A stretch of DNA of 64,000 nt. Source: Hysterangium stoloniferum (lineage: Eukaryota; Basidiomycota; Agaricomycetes; Hysterangiales; Hysterangiaceae). The notes beneath the pieces were generated by a model. The model was not told the DNA's origin. It saw only the letters and a program-made list of their open reading frames with translations, and did not search any database. The DNA lies in NCBI GenBank assembly GCA_015178975.1, contig WHVD01000064.1, positions 418,328 through 482,327 of the forward strand, read 5' to 3'. A program made the translations under genes and the position numbers. Positions within the stretch are counted from its first letter, which is position 1. Each line of letters begins with the position of its first letter. This document shows positions 32,476 through 43,463 of the stretch, in pieces.

Positions 32476-33292
32476 TGTTAGGATACACACTCAGGCCGGG
32501 TTTCCGGAGAAACCCGCGGGATATCCGGTAGGACTTGGCTTCAGCTTATAGGCTGCGCCCTCGCTAGATCGTATTGTCCAATTTCAGACAGGCGGACGGG
32601 AATCCCGGGGAGTCCGGGCGGGGGTTCATAGGTTGTGAGTCGTAGGTTGTGAGTCGTGAGTCGTGAATCGAGATAGTAGGGAGAGATAGATGCGCCGGAG
32701 CCCGTGGGCTCTGACTAGTGCGAGCGGTCTGATAAGAGTAGGTTTTAGAGAGGAAAATGTATTAGATTACTGGGGAATCTAAGCTAATTTTCTGACTGGA
32801 TTGTATGTACAACATCTGCCAGTTTATATAGACCATGGAATGCATGACATACCGAATCCAGTAATAATGAGACGAAACGAGCAAAACATAAAACGGGAAT
32901 AGTAAACACCAAATTGGTGTTAGGAATGGGACGGAACGGAGCGGAGTCCGAATCGTGACAAAGCATAACCCATAACGGGAAACGGAGTGGGAGCGGAGTC
33001 CTAAATCGTGACAGGTCATTTGACTAAAACGGGAACGGGGCTCGATTAGAGCGGTGACGGGATTCTAAGCGGGTTCCAGTGACTGATGCGTGGGACGAAG
33101 ACGGACATAGACAGAGACGGGGTCTGGGGGAAGTCCGGTGACTGATATGTGTCTTAATGAGGTCGAACGTAACGAGTCTTGACGTAACGGAGTCCGGGCG
33201 GGAAATCCTATAAACAGACGATTGGTGCTTGTAGCACGTGGGGGCATACGAGTTAGTGCCCGGAGTCCGGCGGGATTTGTCCGGTCATAACA
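32476..33292 (-). mobile_element. Solo LTR, 817 bp, inverted, in chromovirus pol
   Basis: In the minus direction it starts TGTTATGACCGG and ends GTATCCTAACA, the same family as 26897-27736. The flanks are CGCCC on the left and CACCC on the right, a 5-bp target duplication with one CpG-type change. It splits the RT-RNase H junction of the host chromovirus. Confidence 0.9.
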
Positions 33293-33720
33293 CACCCCTA
33301 TTTTGTCACACTGGAAGCCCGACATTCAACTCATCGTGGAAACTGATGCTTCGGACTATGCACTTGCCACGATATTGTCCATTCTGGACACCGATGGTGA
33401 AGTACACCCAGTAGCTTTTCTGTCTCGCACATTTTCGGCGCCCAAACTCAACTATGACGTTCACGATAAGGAATTACTCGCAATATTTGAAGCTTTCAAG
33501 ACATGGTGACATTATTTGGAAGGCTCGGCCCACCCGGTAGATGTTATTACAGACCACAAAAATTTAGTTTACTTTTCAACCACAAAACTTCTCACCCGTC
33601 GACAAGCTTGATGGTCCGAATACCTCTCTGCTTTCAACATGGTAATTTGTTTCCACCCCGGCCGCCTTGGTGGAAAACCCGACGCTATGACTAGATGATG
33701 GGACGTCTATCCTAAAGAGG
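33293..33720 (+). pseudogene. Chromovirus RNase H (three stops)
   Basis: The frame resumes after the LTR with LIVETDASDYALATIL and LNYDVHDKELLAIFEAFK. TGA codons at 33507-33509, 33609-33611 and 33696-33698 each stand where Arg is usual (KTW-stop-HYLEG, RQA-stop-WSEYL, TR-stop-WDVYP), which fits CGA to [12 protein letters not shown] and FHPGRLGGKPDAM are recognisable. Confidence 0.9.
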
Positions 33721-33762
33721 GGTAGCGACTACGCCACAGTTAACCTGCATAATTTCAAGCCT

Positions 33763-35325
33763 ATGTTTTCATCGGAACAACTGTCCACGTCTATCCGAGC
33801 CACTTACCTCATTCATCCAGTCTTGCGAAGTGTTATCCTTATGGATACCGAAAAGTTACATCAAGATATACTATCGGCAATTCCATTAGACCCAGTCACC
33901 AAAGCACACCTCGATAACCCGTCCGACCCCGATCAACCCCGATGGTCATTAGACTCACAAGGTTTCATTAGACTTGACAATCACATTTATGTACCGGATT
34001 CCGACACCCTTTGGCTGCAAATCCTACAACATAAGCACGACCACCCAATCTCGGGACATTTCGGCCTCAATAAGACCCTCTCACTCATTAGAAGAGAATA
34101 TACATGGCCTGGCATCCGAGATTTTGTTAAGCACTATTGTAAATCCTGTACTACGTGTTTACGCTCTAAATCACAGCGACACAAACCTTATGGCCTACTC
34201 AAACAATTACCGATACTGGAAAAACCTTGGAACTCGATTTCTATGGATTTTATCGAGCACCTACCGGCATCCGAAGGTCACACAGCAATCCTAGTTGTTG
34301 TGGATCGGCTCTCAAAGCAAAGTATTTTCATTCCAACATATGACACGATAACATCTGTACAGTTAGCTGAATTATTCGTCACCCACGTATTCTCCAAGCA
34401 TGGCGTTCCGTCGCATGTCACATCCGATCGCGGATCTGAGTTTGTTTCTCACTTCTTTAGGTCACTCGGAAAAGCACTAGACATGAAGCTACATTTCACT
34501 TCAGGCTATCACCCGGAAGGCGATGGACAAACCAAATGCATGAATCAAACCTTGGAACAATACATCCGTGTCTATTGCAACTATCAACAAGACAATTGGA
34601 AATCACTACTACCGCTAGCTGAATTCGCATATAACAACGCACCAAATGCCACTACCGGCATTTTGCCTTTCTTCGCAAATAAAGGCTACAACCCCAACAT
34701 CGCAATCCACCCAGAATGCGATCTCGCATCTGCCCGTGCTCAAGACTTTGTTACCAACCTTGACGAGCTACATCAAGAACTTCGTAAAACTATCGCAACG
34801 GCCCAAGAACGATACCAACGGTCTGCGGATAAAAACTGACTTCCGCCTCCTGATTTCAAGATCGGAGATCGAGTATTCATTAAAGCCGAGTTTTTCCGAA
34901 CTACTAGACCTTCTAAGAAGCTCTCTGAAAAATATTTAGGTCCGTTTGAAGTTATAGCACAAGCCAGCACGCTTTCATGGACGCTTCGGCTCCCCGACAA
35001 CATGCGTGCAGTGCACCCGGTATTTCACGTATCTATGTTAGAACCTTGCGTTCCTAACAGTATACCCGATCGCATACAACCACCACCTCCACCCGTGATT
35101 ATTGATGAGGAACCCGAATTCGAGATATCAGAGATCCTAGACTCAAAGATCAACAATCGCCGACGCTCATGCAAATTACTTTATTTGGTCAAATGGGCTG
35201 GCTATGAAGGTACAGATGAAGAAACTTCATGGATCCTAGCTACAGAGCTCGGTAATGCCTCAGAAATCGTTTTAGGGTTTCACCAAGCTTATCCGAACAA
35301 ACCCGGTCCTCTCAATTCTTTATAA
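33763..35325 (+). pseudogene. Chromovirus integrase and chromodomain
   Basis: The zinc-binding part (H-x..H..C-x2-C: KHYCKSCTTCLRSK) follows GHFGLNKTL. The catalytic core has Asp in SMDFIEHLP, Asp in TSDRGSEFVS and Glu in LEQYIRVYC-side sequence after GYHPEGDGQTKCMNQ, so the D,D,E triad looks complete. A TGA at 34837-34839 (ADKN-stop-LPP) interrupts the C-terminal part. After it come FKIGDRVFIKAEFF, LGPFEVI, HPVFHVSMLEP, and a chromodomain with LYLVKWAGY and ETSWI. The chromodomain would direct insertion to heterochromatin. Confidence 0.92.
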
Positions 35326-35420
35326 GTCTATCACGTGGTACCCGACCTTTTTCTGACTATGCCTTATGTTTTCACGCTATGATTTGTTTGTTTAAAGAAA
35401 AACCGATATAATTTCATTAT

Positions 35421-36346
35421 CTAAGTTTCTCCCTCTACAACTTCTCCCTCCTCTCCAGCCTCCGAACCCTCCTCCACACCGACAGCCACCGATACCACAC
35501 CACCGACCTTCTCTGAAACCCCAATTTCATGCCCATCGCAACTCAGGACTTCCAAATACTGCTCAAGTTGACCACCGAGAGACTCGATAACACTGGTCTG
35601 TTTCTCCAGCCCGACGCCCAAGAGTTGCAATTGCTCAGTTATGAGCCCTTGTTGTCGCAACGTCTCATATTGGAACCGACTCATCTCCGAGAAGTAGGTC
35701 CGCATGAGGCGGTTTTGCTCTTCTAGAGCATCGGCCTGTCGCTTCTGGAATGAACCATCGGCCCCTGGGAAAACACACCCAAGCTTCTGATCGGTGCACT
35801 CTTGACAAGTGCGGCCCTGACCATTGGTCTGGGGATGACAGGTTCGACCCCGTTTCGTGCACCGATTGCACTTGGGGTCATTTTCGGGCCCCGCCTTGGG
35901 GGCCTGCTTTTGTTTCTATAGGAAAAATTATTTAGGGAAGTTTTATTTTAAGGAAATCGAACCCACCTTGGGGCTCGACGGCCCCGGTGCATCCTCCTCG
36001 TCCTCCTCTCCCTCTTCGTCATCAGACTCCGAAGGCATTGCAGCCTTGTGCTAACAAATATTGTCAGTAAGGTTCGCAAAAGAAACCAGAGCCGACTTAC
36101 CTTTCCCTCCCGCTTCTTTTTTGCCACCTCCTCCCGCACCCGATCGGCCTCCTGCTGCTTGTTCTTTGCAAGCACTGCTTCCCAGTGCTTGCGTGCGGCC
36201 TCTTCTGCTGCCTGTTTCTTCTCCTCGGCCTCGATGGCCGCCAACTCCTCCTTCTCCTTCCGCTCCTCCTCTTCACACGCCTTTTTCTTCTGCTCGAGTA
36301 TACGCCGACGCTCCTTCGCGTTCGCTGTACCACTCGGCACCGACAT
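35421..36346 (-). CDS. Antisense Zn2Cys6 zinc-cluster gene of the chromovirus
   Basis: On the minus strand a three-exon gene is open throughout: 36346-36101, 36050-35967 and 35915-35421, about 274 residues. Introns are 50 and 51 bp with GTAAGT..TGTTAG and GTGGGT..CTATAG ends, both phase 0. Residues about 10-80 are a highly charged, Glu/Lys-rich coiled coil (KERRRILEQKKKACEEEERK). Residues about 84-108 are acidic. Cysteines at about 126, 129, 136, 147, 150 and 157 give C-x2-C-x6-C-x10-C-x2-C-x6-C, the exact GAL4-type fungal zinc-cluster spacing, with a basic KRGR inside the first loop. A second coiled-coil-like part and an acidic tail follow. An in-frame ATG at 36400 is an alternative start. 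DNA binding is inferred, not shown. Confidence 0.75.
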
Positions 36347-36560
36347 GGGCGCAACTGTTAACCTAACCGGGAAGGGTTTTGACCCCGAGCCTATGGTCAT
36401 GGTGGTTAAAGGAAGGGAAGTAAAATTTCAAGCGCCAGGAACCCTCAAACTTTTATCTGCAAAATTTTGCCGAGTCACATGATGTTTTGACACACCCAGC
36501 CGTACCCAACAAGTTTTACGTACAGGATCTAGATTTTCGGCCTCCTTGGGATTTCGGCCA

Positions 36561-36573
36561 AAAGGGGAGATAC
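36561..36573 (+). promoter_or_regulatory. Polypurine tract
   Basis: AAAGGGGAGATAC directly precedes the LTR start TGTTACGACC, the expected place of the plus-strand primer. Confidence 0.7.
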
Positions 36574-37295
36574 TGTTACGACCGTGTCGCAACCCTATCG
36601 GTCCCGAGGTTATCGCCACTTGTCAATGTTTCAAGTCATCCTCTTGGAAACCATCGGCCCCGAAGCTGACAAATGTTTTCACGAAGATCAAACTCCGTTT
36701 ACGCCCACGTCAAAATAACTCGTATTGTCTGGTCAAACTTTGATACGTCCCCTTTATTATGTTGATCCGTCCAATCTTATGTTTCGCATATGTCTATCTA
36801 TATTTGTAGTCCTTGAACTATTTCCTTTTATCGTAATCCCGCTCTCGGTTATCATCGGCCTCCAAACTAATCATAAACTTCCCGTTCCTAGTCAAGCTTA
36901 TTGTTAATACCGTGTTCCGCCCTTCTCCCCATTAGTATTTTCCAGACGCCTGTTACTTGTATATGAACCCGCTGTAGTTGTAGTCACTAGGCAATCAGAA
37001 TATCGACTCAGAATACCCTCATACGCCTGTATCAGTCTTGTACTAAGAATCCCCCCATCCGCCTTCGCGTGCGCTCGCCCACTCCCGGCCCCGACCCCTT
37101 GGCCCGACGCTCGACTTGTCCCTCGATTCCGATCGGTATCACGCCGAAAGGTACTCATTAGGATTAGTCTTCGCCCGCCCGAAATTTAAGGACATCCTAC
37201 GGATATTTGCGAGGGCACAGCACATAAGCTGAAGCCAAGTCCTTCCGATCGGTCCCTGTCGGCCACCGACATTAGTCAGTTTTCAGTTCTTAACA
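36574..37295 (+). repeat. Chromovirus 3' LTR, 722 bp
   Basis: It runs from TGTTACGACCGTGTCG to CAGTTCTTAACA. It shares its first ten bases and a block near the end with the solo LTRs at 26897 and 32476, but is clearly diverged from them. Directly after it the tyrosine-recombinase frame begins, so CCACC at 37296 may be one half of the target duplication. Confidence 0.88.
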
Positions 37296-37620
37296 CCACC
37301 GCCCAAAGTGCGAAAGAATGTAAAATTGGGAAGGATGCCGGCAATCTTTCCGATTCAGCTACAGAGAAGATATCGCAAAATACATGGAACTTGCAGAGAC
37401 CTGATCCGTAGCTATTTGCATCCCACAGTGACACTTCAGAGGCTATGGACGCTAGTAACTGCAGTACCGGGTGCTGTACAGTGGATGGAGGTGGTGTGTT
37501 GATTCCTTTCCACCTGAAGAGTCTCTCTTTAGCTCTACATGGAGGCCTCAGTACTGACGGAATGACATGCAATTGTCCAGCTGGTAATGTCTGCAATGAT
37601 GAGGTGAAGGGTGCTGACAC
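37296..37620 (-). pseudogene. Tyrosine recombinase N-terminal part
   Basis: The frame starts at 37620 (MSAPFTSSLQTLPAG) just after the RT-RNase H stop. It shows LLASIASEVSLWDANSYGSG, then LCKFHVFCDIFSVAESER and LPASFPILHSFALWA, the DNA-binding arm seen in agaricomycete elements with tyrosine recombinases. The catalytic domain (R..HxxR..Y) is missing because the chromovirus LTR follows. The family assignment rests on recalled similarity and on position. Confidence 0.65.
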
Positions 37621-37631
37621 CCTTGCAGGTG

Positions 37632-39516
37632 CTACGGTGATTGGATCCGGTGTAACAAGTGATTGGGGATGTCTAATGTGGCCTGTGATTGTATTCCAGG
37701 GAAGCCTTTGAGGAAATCGGTGATATGAACTCGGGAGAGGGCATCTGCTATGTTCTCCCTGGATGGTACGAATTCAGCTCTTAGTTGTATTCAATTCGTG
37801 GCTAACAGTTTGTAAATTTCTTTTAGAATCATGTTTGTCTCCTTGTTGCATGACCGGCCTTTGTTCACCACTGCGACGACACCACTGTTGTCCGAACGCA
37901 CCAAAAAAACCGAATCGGATGGGTTGCGTCGATGCATCACCCCAGACTGTAATGCCATCCTCAGCCCCAACTCTACAGCAACTGCTTCTGCCCATCTGAT
38001 GTCGCATTGGCGATGTGGGCCCACTTCGAAGCCAGGGGCCCACTTCCACACTGCCCACTGGGTGCCAACTATGATGCCCAATCTGAATGATGTACTGGTG
38101 TCCCCCCACCATCCTATGTTGATCGGATCCGCTGCTGCGATGGGGAGCTCGTTTGGCAAGTGTCGCAATATGAAGTAAACCCATGACATATCTGCTTGCA
38201 ATGCTGGGCTTGGGGGGAATGATGCTCTTCATGATGTGAAACCGCGTGCAAATGCGGTTATAGAGCGTAGAAAGGGTTTTATCCATGGGAAGATGGACGC
38301 CACATGGACCAACTTCCCATGTAGCTTCTCCACTTCGTTCGCTGAGAATTGATGCTCCTCCTGGGCCCATCGCTTGGCTAGCTCCAGTGTCGCCTCAATT
38401 TTCTCCTTTGGCATTGCTACGGTTTTGGCATCCAGGTCCCATATGAAGCCTATGTATTTCTGTACTGATGAAAAAGGTCTTGTTTTGCTCTCGCTCCAGG
38501 GTACACCAAATTGTGCTGTCAATGCAATGAAGTCATCTTCTGTCCAAACCTGCCCTGGCAAATGAATGGCCAGGAAATTGTCGACCCACTTTAGCAACCA
38601 CCCGAAGCCTGCCTTTCAGTATAAGGCAATCAGCATGTCTGCAATACTCCCGAATATGCCTGCACTCGAGGCCAAGCCAAATGCGACCACCCGATCGACA
38701 TATACTAGGCCATCCCAGAAAACGCAGCATGCGTTCTGCTGATCTGGTCGTATGGGTGTCATACGGTAAGCTGCAGAAATGTCGAAGGTGGCGGCCATGG
38801 AACCTTCTGGCAGAGATAATATCAATGCCGCCTCGTCTGCAAAGGTACCCCATTCTGTCAGGAAGTCGTTGGGATTTATGCGACTGTTTATGGAGGAATG
38901 TATCGGGTCATATCAGGGAAATGATAGGTCTTGTATCATGCGGTATGTGCTTGAATTCGGTTTTGGGATCAGTCCCAGGGGAGATGTTTGAAATGATCCT
39001 ATGGCTTGCTCCAGTTCCTCTGGCGTAAAGCCCCTGGAGTAGCGGCCAATCTTTTGTTCGCTTGCTATATACTTGGTTATAAATTCTGTGTCCACTAAGG
39101 AAGATCTGTGATTTTCGAAAAATGGCTGTACGTGATATGTGCTCTTTCAGTCCGATGTCAAATCCATTATCCAAACCTGCTATAATATTCTGCCAGTCCT
39201 GCAATATACCATATTTACTCAATATACGTGCCGCGCCGACAGGGTCAAGTGGTGTTGTGACCCATCTCGGGTCAGAGCTTCCTGCAGGCTCCTGCTCCGT
39301 GGGTATCTTCGAAGCAGATGCTACACATGTGGGTGTTGGTGCAGTTGGTGCCCCACCTGCACTGAGACTCAAGTGCCCAGCCAAAACAAAACTGCTTGCC
39401 ATCAGGGGCTGTGAGGGTGTGTTTATTTTTGGCTCCTCGTGCGATTGAGGCGGGATTCTTTCCTGCCGTAGTACGCTTTGACTGGCAGTCAGCGGGCAGG
39501 TGGCCTTGGACTCCAC
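37632..39516 (-). pseudogene. RT-RNase H of the Ngaro-like element
   Basis: Several frames must be joined. RT blocks in order are GSFQTSPLGLIPKPN, MIQDLSFP, MAATFDISAAYRMTPI, VAFGLASSAGIFG, KWVDNFLAIHLPG and FVAMP-like KYIGFIWDLDAKTVAMPKEK. RNase H blocks are WAVWKWAPGFEVGP, IRWAEAVAVELGLR, LVRSDNSGVVAVVNKGRS and FVPSRENIADALSR. A TGA at 37793-37791 (LATN-stop-IQL) interrupts the end. Frameshifts lie near 39100, 38830 and 38600. Stop at 37632-37634. Confidence 0.78.
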
Positions 39517-40790
39517 ATTGAAAACAATGTGAGGAGTCCCTGTCAGTGCGCAGTCTCTTTCGTGGTGATCCGGCTGGGGAGGGGGACTCTGCTGGCCATG
39601 AGCGCTTGGGTGGTGCCATTGAGGTCTGGGACACCTTTGTTGACCGAAGTGCTGTTCGAGTTGATATGATCATCAGCACCTCGGGATCTAAACAGCCCAA
39701 GTCATGAGACAAGTTGCAGGCAGCCGCCTCCCGTTGTTGAACGTCATAGTCCATGGCAACATCCCAACTATATGACTTTGCAATTGACGTCACAATCACA
39801 TGGTGGGCTGCTAATGCATTGGCTCTTTGGACACTACCATGGACTTGAGTGCAGTCAACTGCCACCATTGCTGCTGCTAACCAGTCAATTATACTGATGC
39901 CCTTCTCATTCTCACGGTCCAGCCCTCTGGCAATGATGCCGCCAGATGGTGAAATGGTAAACTCCTCTGTTCCTTTCTCTGCTCTTCGCCGCACCTCGGA
40001 GGTGAGGGAGACGTAAGGAACATAGTGAAGGTTCTTAAAGGCTTCCTCCACCTTGCATGGAATTGCTGAAAAAAAATAAAAAGGGAGGGGGAGTATGAGC
40101 ATGATGATTGCATAGACACCACAGAATTGAAGCTGTCACAATGCACGGCATGCATTCCACAATGCCGTCAAACTGCTGTAGCATATGGCATGCATTCCAC
40201 AATGCCACCGCACTGTCCGTGAACTGTGACATGCCTTCCACAATGCCGTTGGACTGTCTGGACGGCCCACATGTGAAATCATGCGGACTGGCCGTCCATC
40301 TGTGAGATAAGGAAAGGGTGGACTTACGGATCTCTAAAGGGTTGGCCTTAAACCCAGGTATAATCTCAGGAATTGGGGCCTTCTTGTTGCCTCGGGACTC
40401 ACTAGTGGGTGAAGGTATGTTCCTGGCCCGTTGTAGTGCCTCTGGATCGAGGAACAACTTTGTCACAGCTGGTGCTGCTTCTGTTGCACCTTGTCCATCA
40501 AGGTCACCAGGGCTAGCATCACTTGTTAGACTATGTTTGTGCACCAATAGCCAGGCTATTTGCACATCCAGTTACTCAATTTCAGAAGGTGGTGGGTGTT
40601 GGCCTGCCCTTTGTGATTCGCAGCTGGTGCCAGCCCCTTCTGATAGCGGTAATGATGAAGGATCTGGCCCTGGATTCACGTCCACTGGGGCAGTCTCCAC
40701 TTGTGCCCCTGTGGTAGGTAGGTTCGTCTCACCATTCAGATTTATACCTAAGTGCGCAAACACCCCTTGTGGCAAGGCTCCAGATGTCAT
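39272..40790 (-). pseudogene. Gag-like gene of the Ngaro-like element
   Basis: Exon 1 runs from about 40790 (MTSGALPQGVFAHLG) to 40328 with one stop near 40572; a 262-bp intron (40327-40066, GTAAGT..TTCAG) follows. Exon 2 runs to 39272. It carries YVPYVSLTSEVRRRAEKG, IIDWLAAAMVAV, AAHHVIVTSIAKSYSW, a CCHC knuckle CFQCGVQGHLPADC, and a Cys/His-rich end CFGWALESQCRWG..CSICFEDTHGAGAC. The intron holds three copies of a CATGC.TTCCACAATGCC motif. The product would package the element RNA. Confidence 0.75.
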
Positions 40791-41122
40791 AAGTGCAAAG
40801 AGAAATAAAAGAAAGAATTAATGAATGATAATCCGTGAAAGGATGCGAAATTTTCAGATACTGTACTGACAGAGATGTTGTAGGAAACAAAAGGCGTGCG
40901 ACTCCTTCATACGCTCGGCTGGACGTTGAGTGCCGAACTACTCCCAGCATGCAGGGATCGTGCGGCACTCGATACTAGTCCAAACCAAGTGGCCAAACCA
41001 GAAAGCTCTGCAACTGTTGGTGCTATCTCACGTGACTAGTCGCATGTTGAGCACCAGACTCTGTCCAGTGTTTGACGTTCTCCTCCATCCCTTCCTGAAG
41101 ACAAGATATCCTCTACCCAATC

Positions 41123-41917
41123 ATGCTGGTTACACTACATACAAATTTATCTTCTGCTGATATCCCTACATAGCGCGCTTGAGCCTCACTTTCCTTCACC
41201 ATGTCCAAGAGCAAGTGGATTGTAGTGGTGACTGGGGCGGGTATCTCCTGTTCATGTGGCATACCTGGAATTACACACTGGTATCTTTACACGATAAATG
41301 CTAGCTTGAATTTGAAAGGATTTTCGTTCTTCAAATGGTCTGTATGCACTCGTGAAGGCGAAGTACCAGATGCCATTATGAAAGGCCACAACCTATTCGA
41401 CACTGTGTTATTCCACGTTCCCATGTCCACCGCACTTTTCTATACATTCATGGCAAAACCGAAATCATCCATCGACTTCGCGACCCTGTCCCCCAACTCA
41501 CTATTTTAACAAGACTCTGGACACTAAAGGGAAATTTCTTTCCCACACCCAAAACATTGATGGACTAGAAGAAAGAACAGGGCCCGCTTGCAGCTCATCA
41601 GAATCAGTAAAAAATACAGGAAATGCAAAGGGTAAACTCAAGACAAAGGAGGTGCAGAATGTTCAGCTACATGGTGATATACATCGCGTCAGGTGTTTAA
41701 TGTGTGCGGCCAATTTTAAATGCACCTCTGAATACCTTGAAGCCTTTCGAGAGGGCAACCCACCGGACTGCCCTGAATGTAAAACTCACTGGGAGTTATC
41801 ATGATTTACCATCCTCGTCAAATGTTCAAGGCACCCGAAGAGCGAATTGCACGTTCAGCCCGAGCACTGAAAGTTGGCACCCTGCGTCCTTCAATTGTCT
41901 TACATGACGAATTGGAG
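41123..41917 (+). pseudogene. Sirtuin 5' part, unit D
   Basis: The frame starts at 41123 but meets TAG after 16 codons. The usual donor after SCGIP is changed from GT to GG (CCTGGAATTAC), so exon 1 cannot be spliced as in the other copies. NIDGLEERTG, VQLHGDIHRV and the cysteines of the zinc site are still readable. Twelve bases before the GMC join, coding HPL elsewhere, are missing. Confidence 0.82.
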
Positions 41918-42325
41918 GTTTATTGTTCCCGTGGGTTAGATGGAACATGGATGTGGTCCTGTTCCACCCGGAGACCTAGGTACTTTAGGCATAGTTTTGT
42001 TGAGGTAAGTTTTTGGTGGTTGCATAATTTTGCAGGAATTGACTTTCTATCTTTTCAAGACCTCAAAATCCGTGGCTCAATCACCATTAAATCATCAGAT
42101 CCATTTGATGCTCTCATTGATCCCAAGTCCATAAATCACATTTTTATTCGATCTGTTTCGTGACGTTCATGTTATTCCCAGATACTTGAATTCAACCAAT
42201 GACGTCGCTCTACTCGTCCGCGGCTTGAAACTTCTCATCAAGCTCACCAATACCGAACCGATGCTCTCAGCATTGAAACAGGATGACAACCCTCTTTTGG
42301 ACCACAATTTGGGAAAACCATCTGA
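41918..42325 (+). pseudogene. GMC oxidoreductase fragment, unit D (cut)
   Basis: Readable to LLVRGLKLLIKLTNTEPM..LLDHNLGKPSDN, where the sequence switches to the re-inverted block. The exons with PTSTCSMAPLED are lost. Confidence 0.82.
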
Positions 42326-42700
42326 CAACGACTCTTCAACGGCAGCAGGACGTCCATTCCCGACTGCATTTAATTTGGTTGCACATTCTCTCATCCCACA
42401 CTCTATACATACCGACTCGAGAGGTAATTATGATTATCCTGCACCAAAATGTCAGGCTGGAGTAGGACCACGAATTAGATTGAATTGTTCTGTTCCATCA
42501 TAAAGCACAATATTTAGGGTGCTTGGATAACGTTGAATGGCAGAATCACCTGGGAGCTGACAGACTTCAGAACCTAACAACTTCGCATCATGTGGACCTG
42601 CCGAGAATACACTTTTTTCTTCATGTCTAGACTCGTGTTTACGAAATGGACTACCAGCCTTGATCACAGCCATTCCATAAAATGGAGATATCGTGGCATT
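42326..42700 (+). repeat. Re-inverted block within unit D, with ORF-Y
   Basis: This block has the same orientation as unit A (11030-11395), although the sequences on both sides of it in D are inverted. On its minus strand ORF-Y is at its best: 86 codons from 42712 to 42452 reading NATISPFYGMAVIKAGSPF, HDAKLLGSEVCQLPGD and LYDGTEQFNLIRG. Confidence 0.7.
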
Positions 42701-43272
42701 CCTCATTGACAATCAATGGATGTGCCCATTCACGGTTATAATTTGGAAGGTAGAATACATTCTTTAGGGGGAAGTTAAACATATTACAAATCATACTCAC
42801 CCCGTAGAAGGAAAGCGTCTTTGACACATAGGCTTCTTTCCTTATGGTCGTATTTCTCTACATTAATAGTGTAGTGCGTATCTCCTTCATTAATATTGCA
42901 AGCTAGAGACACTATATATAATCGCATCATCGATGCTCACAGTGCCGCATGGGTTTGGAGGCTATGAACAAGCCCGTCATCGACTATCTATGTCTCAATC
43001 AGTCCTGTACCAAGAACTGGGAAATAAAATGCACATCGACTCGTGGCATAGGAAGAAGTTGAAATGACATGTAGTTGTATTTTCGTGCTGTTACGCGGTG
43101 TAAGCCACTAAGACGCGACGATACGCCGTCTCCTTCACTTCCCCTCCTCGACGCAACATCGACACGTGCTTGCTACAGGTCGTTAATGCGGGGGGCTATC
43201 AAATCTATTTAAGCGTATGTATCTTTGCTCCCAAGGGTTTTCATCGGAATGCTATCGGCGAGACATAGTGTT

Positions 43273-43463
43273 TGTAATCCCGTCGTCACTTGGGATCACT
43301 GGCGGGTGTATTGTCCAGAACAAGAACAGGATACAGGCAGATGCAGCGTACGGTAAGGAAAGAGAAGGAAAGCTACCTAGGCTATATATGCTGTGATCAC
43401 GTGCTAGAACAAAAGGAGTGGCACAAAAGGAGAATGGGTAAGACTGGGGGCACCAGGCTTACA
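43273..43463 (-). mobile_element. Short solo LTR, 191 bp, with GTGTT target duplication
   Basis: It starts TGTAATCCCGTCG and ends GGCTTACA, with GTGTT on both sides (43268-43272 and 43464-43468) and a TATATA-type box in the middle. The same insertion at the same site is present, in the opposite direction, at 59780-59982. Confidence 0.85.

Larger units (their letters stand above)
30061..37295 (+). mobile_element. Chromovirus (Ty3/gypsy) missing its 5' end
   Basis: Gag, protease, RT, RNase H, integrase, chromodomain, an antisense gene, a polypurine tract and the 3' LTR are present in that order. The 5' LTR and primer-binding site are absent, because the left side is joined to the copia remnant. 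Its right end sits inside a tyrosine-recombinase gene. Sense genes contain several TGA codons where Arg is expected and a solo LTR at 32476-33292. Confidence 0.9.
37296..40960 (-). mobile_element. Truncated Ngaro/DIRS-type retrotransposon
   Basis: On the minus strand the order is a Gag-like gene with intron, RT-RNase H, and the start of a tyrosine recombinase, which is the order of Ngaro-like elements. The recombinase is cut by the chromovirus LTR end at 37295. The 5' border lies near 40960, where unit D begins; GAGTGCCG and its complement CGGCACTC near 40927-40965 form a small inverted repeat there. Confidence 0.78.
40985..43150 (-). repeat. Repeat unit D (inverted, heavily deleted)
   Basis: It begins within the spacer upstream of the sirtuin (GTGGCCAAACCAGAAAGC), continues through sirtuin, a cut GMC fragment and a locally re-inverted block, and then the head region. 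At about 43145 it jumps to the tail of the next unit (CGACGCAACATCGACACGTG). Its sequence is the most divergent of the copies in many places. Confidence 0.8.
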
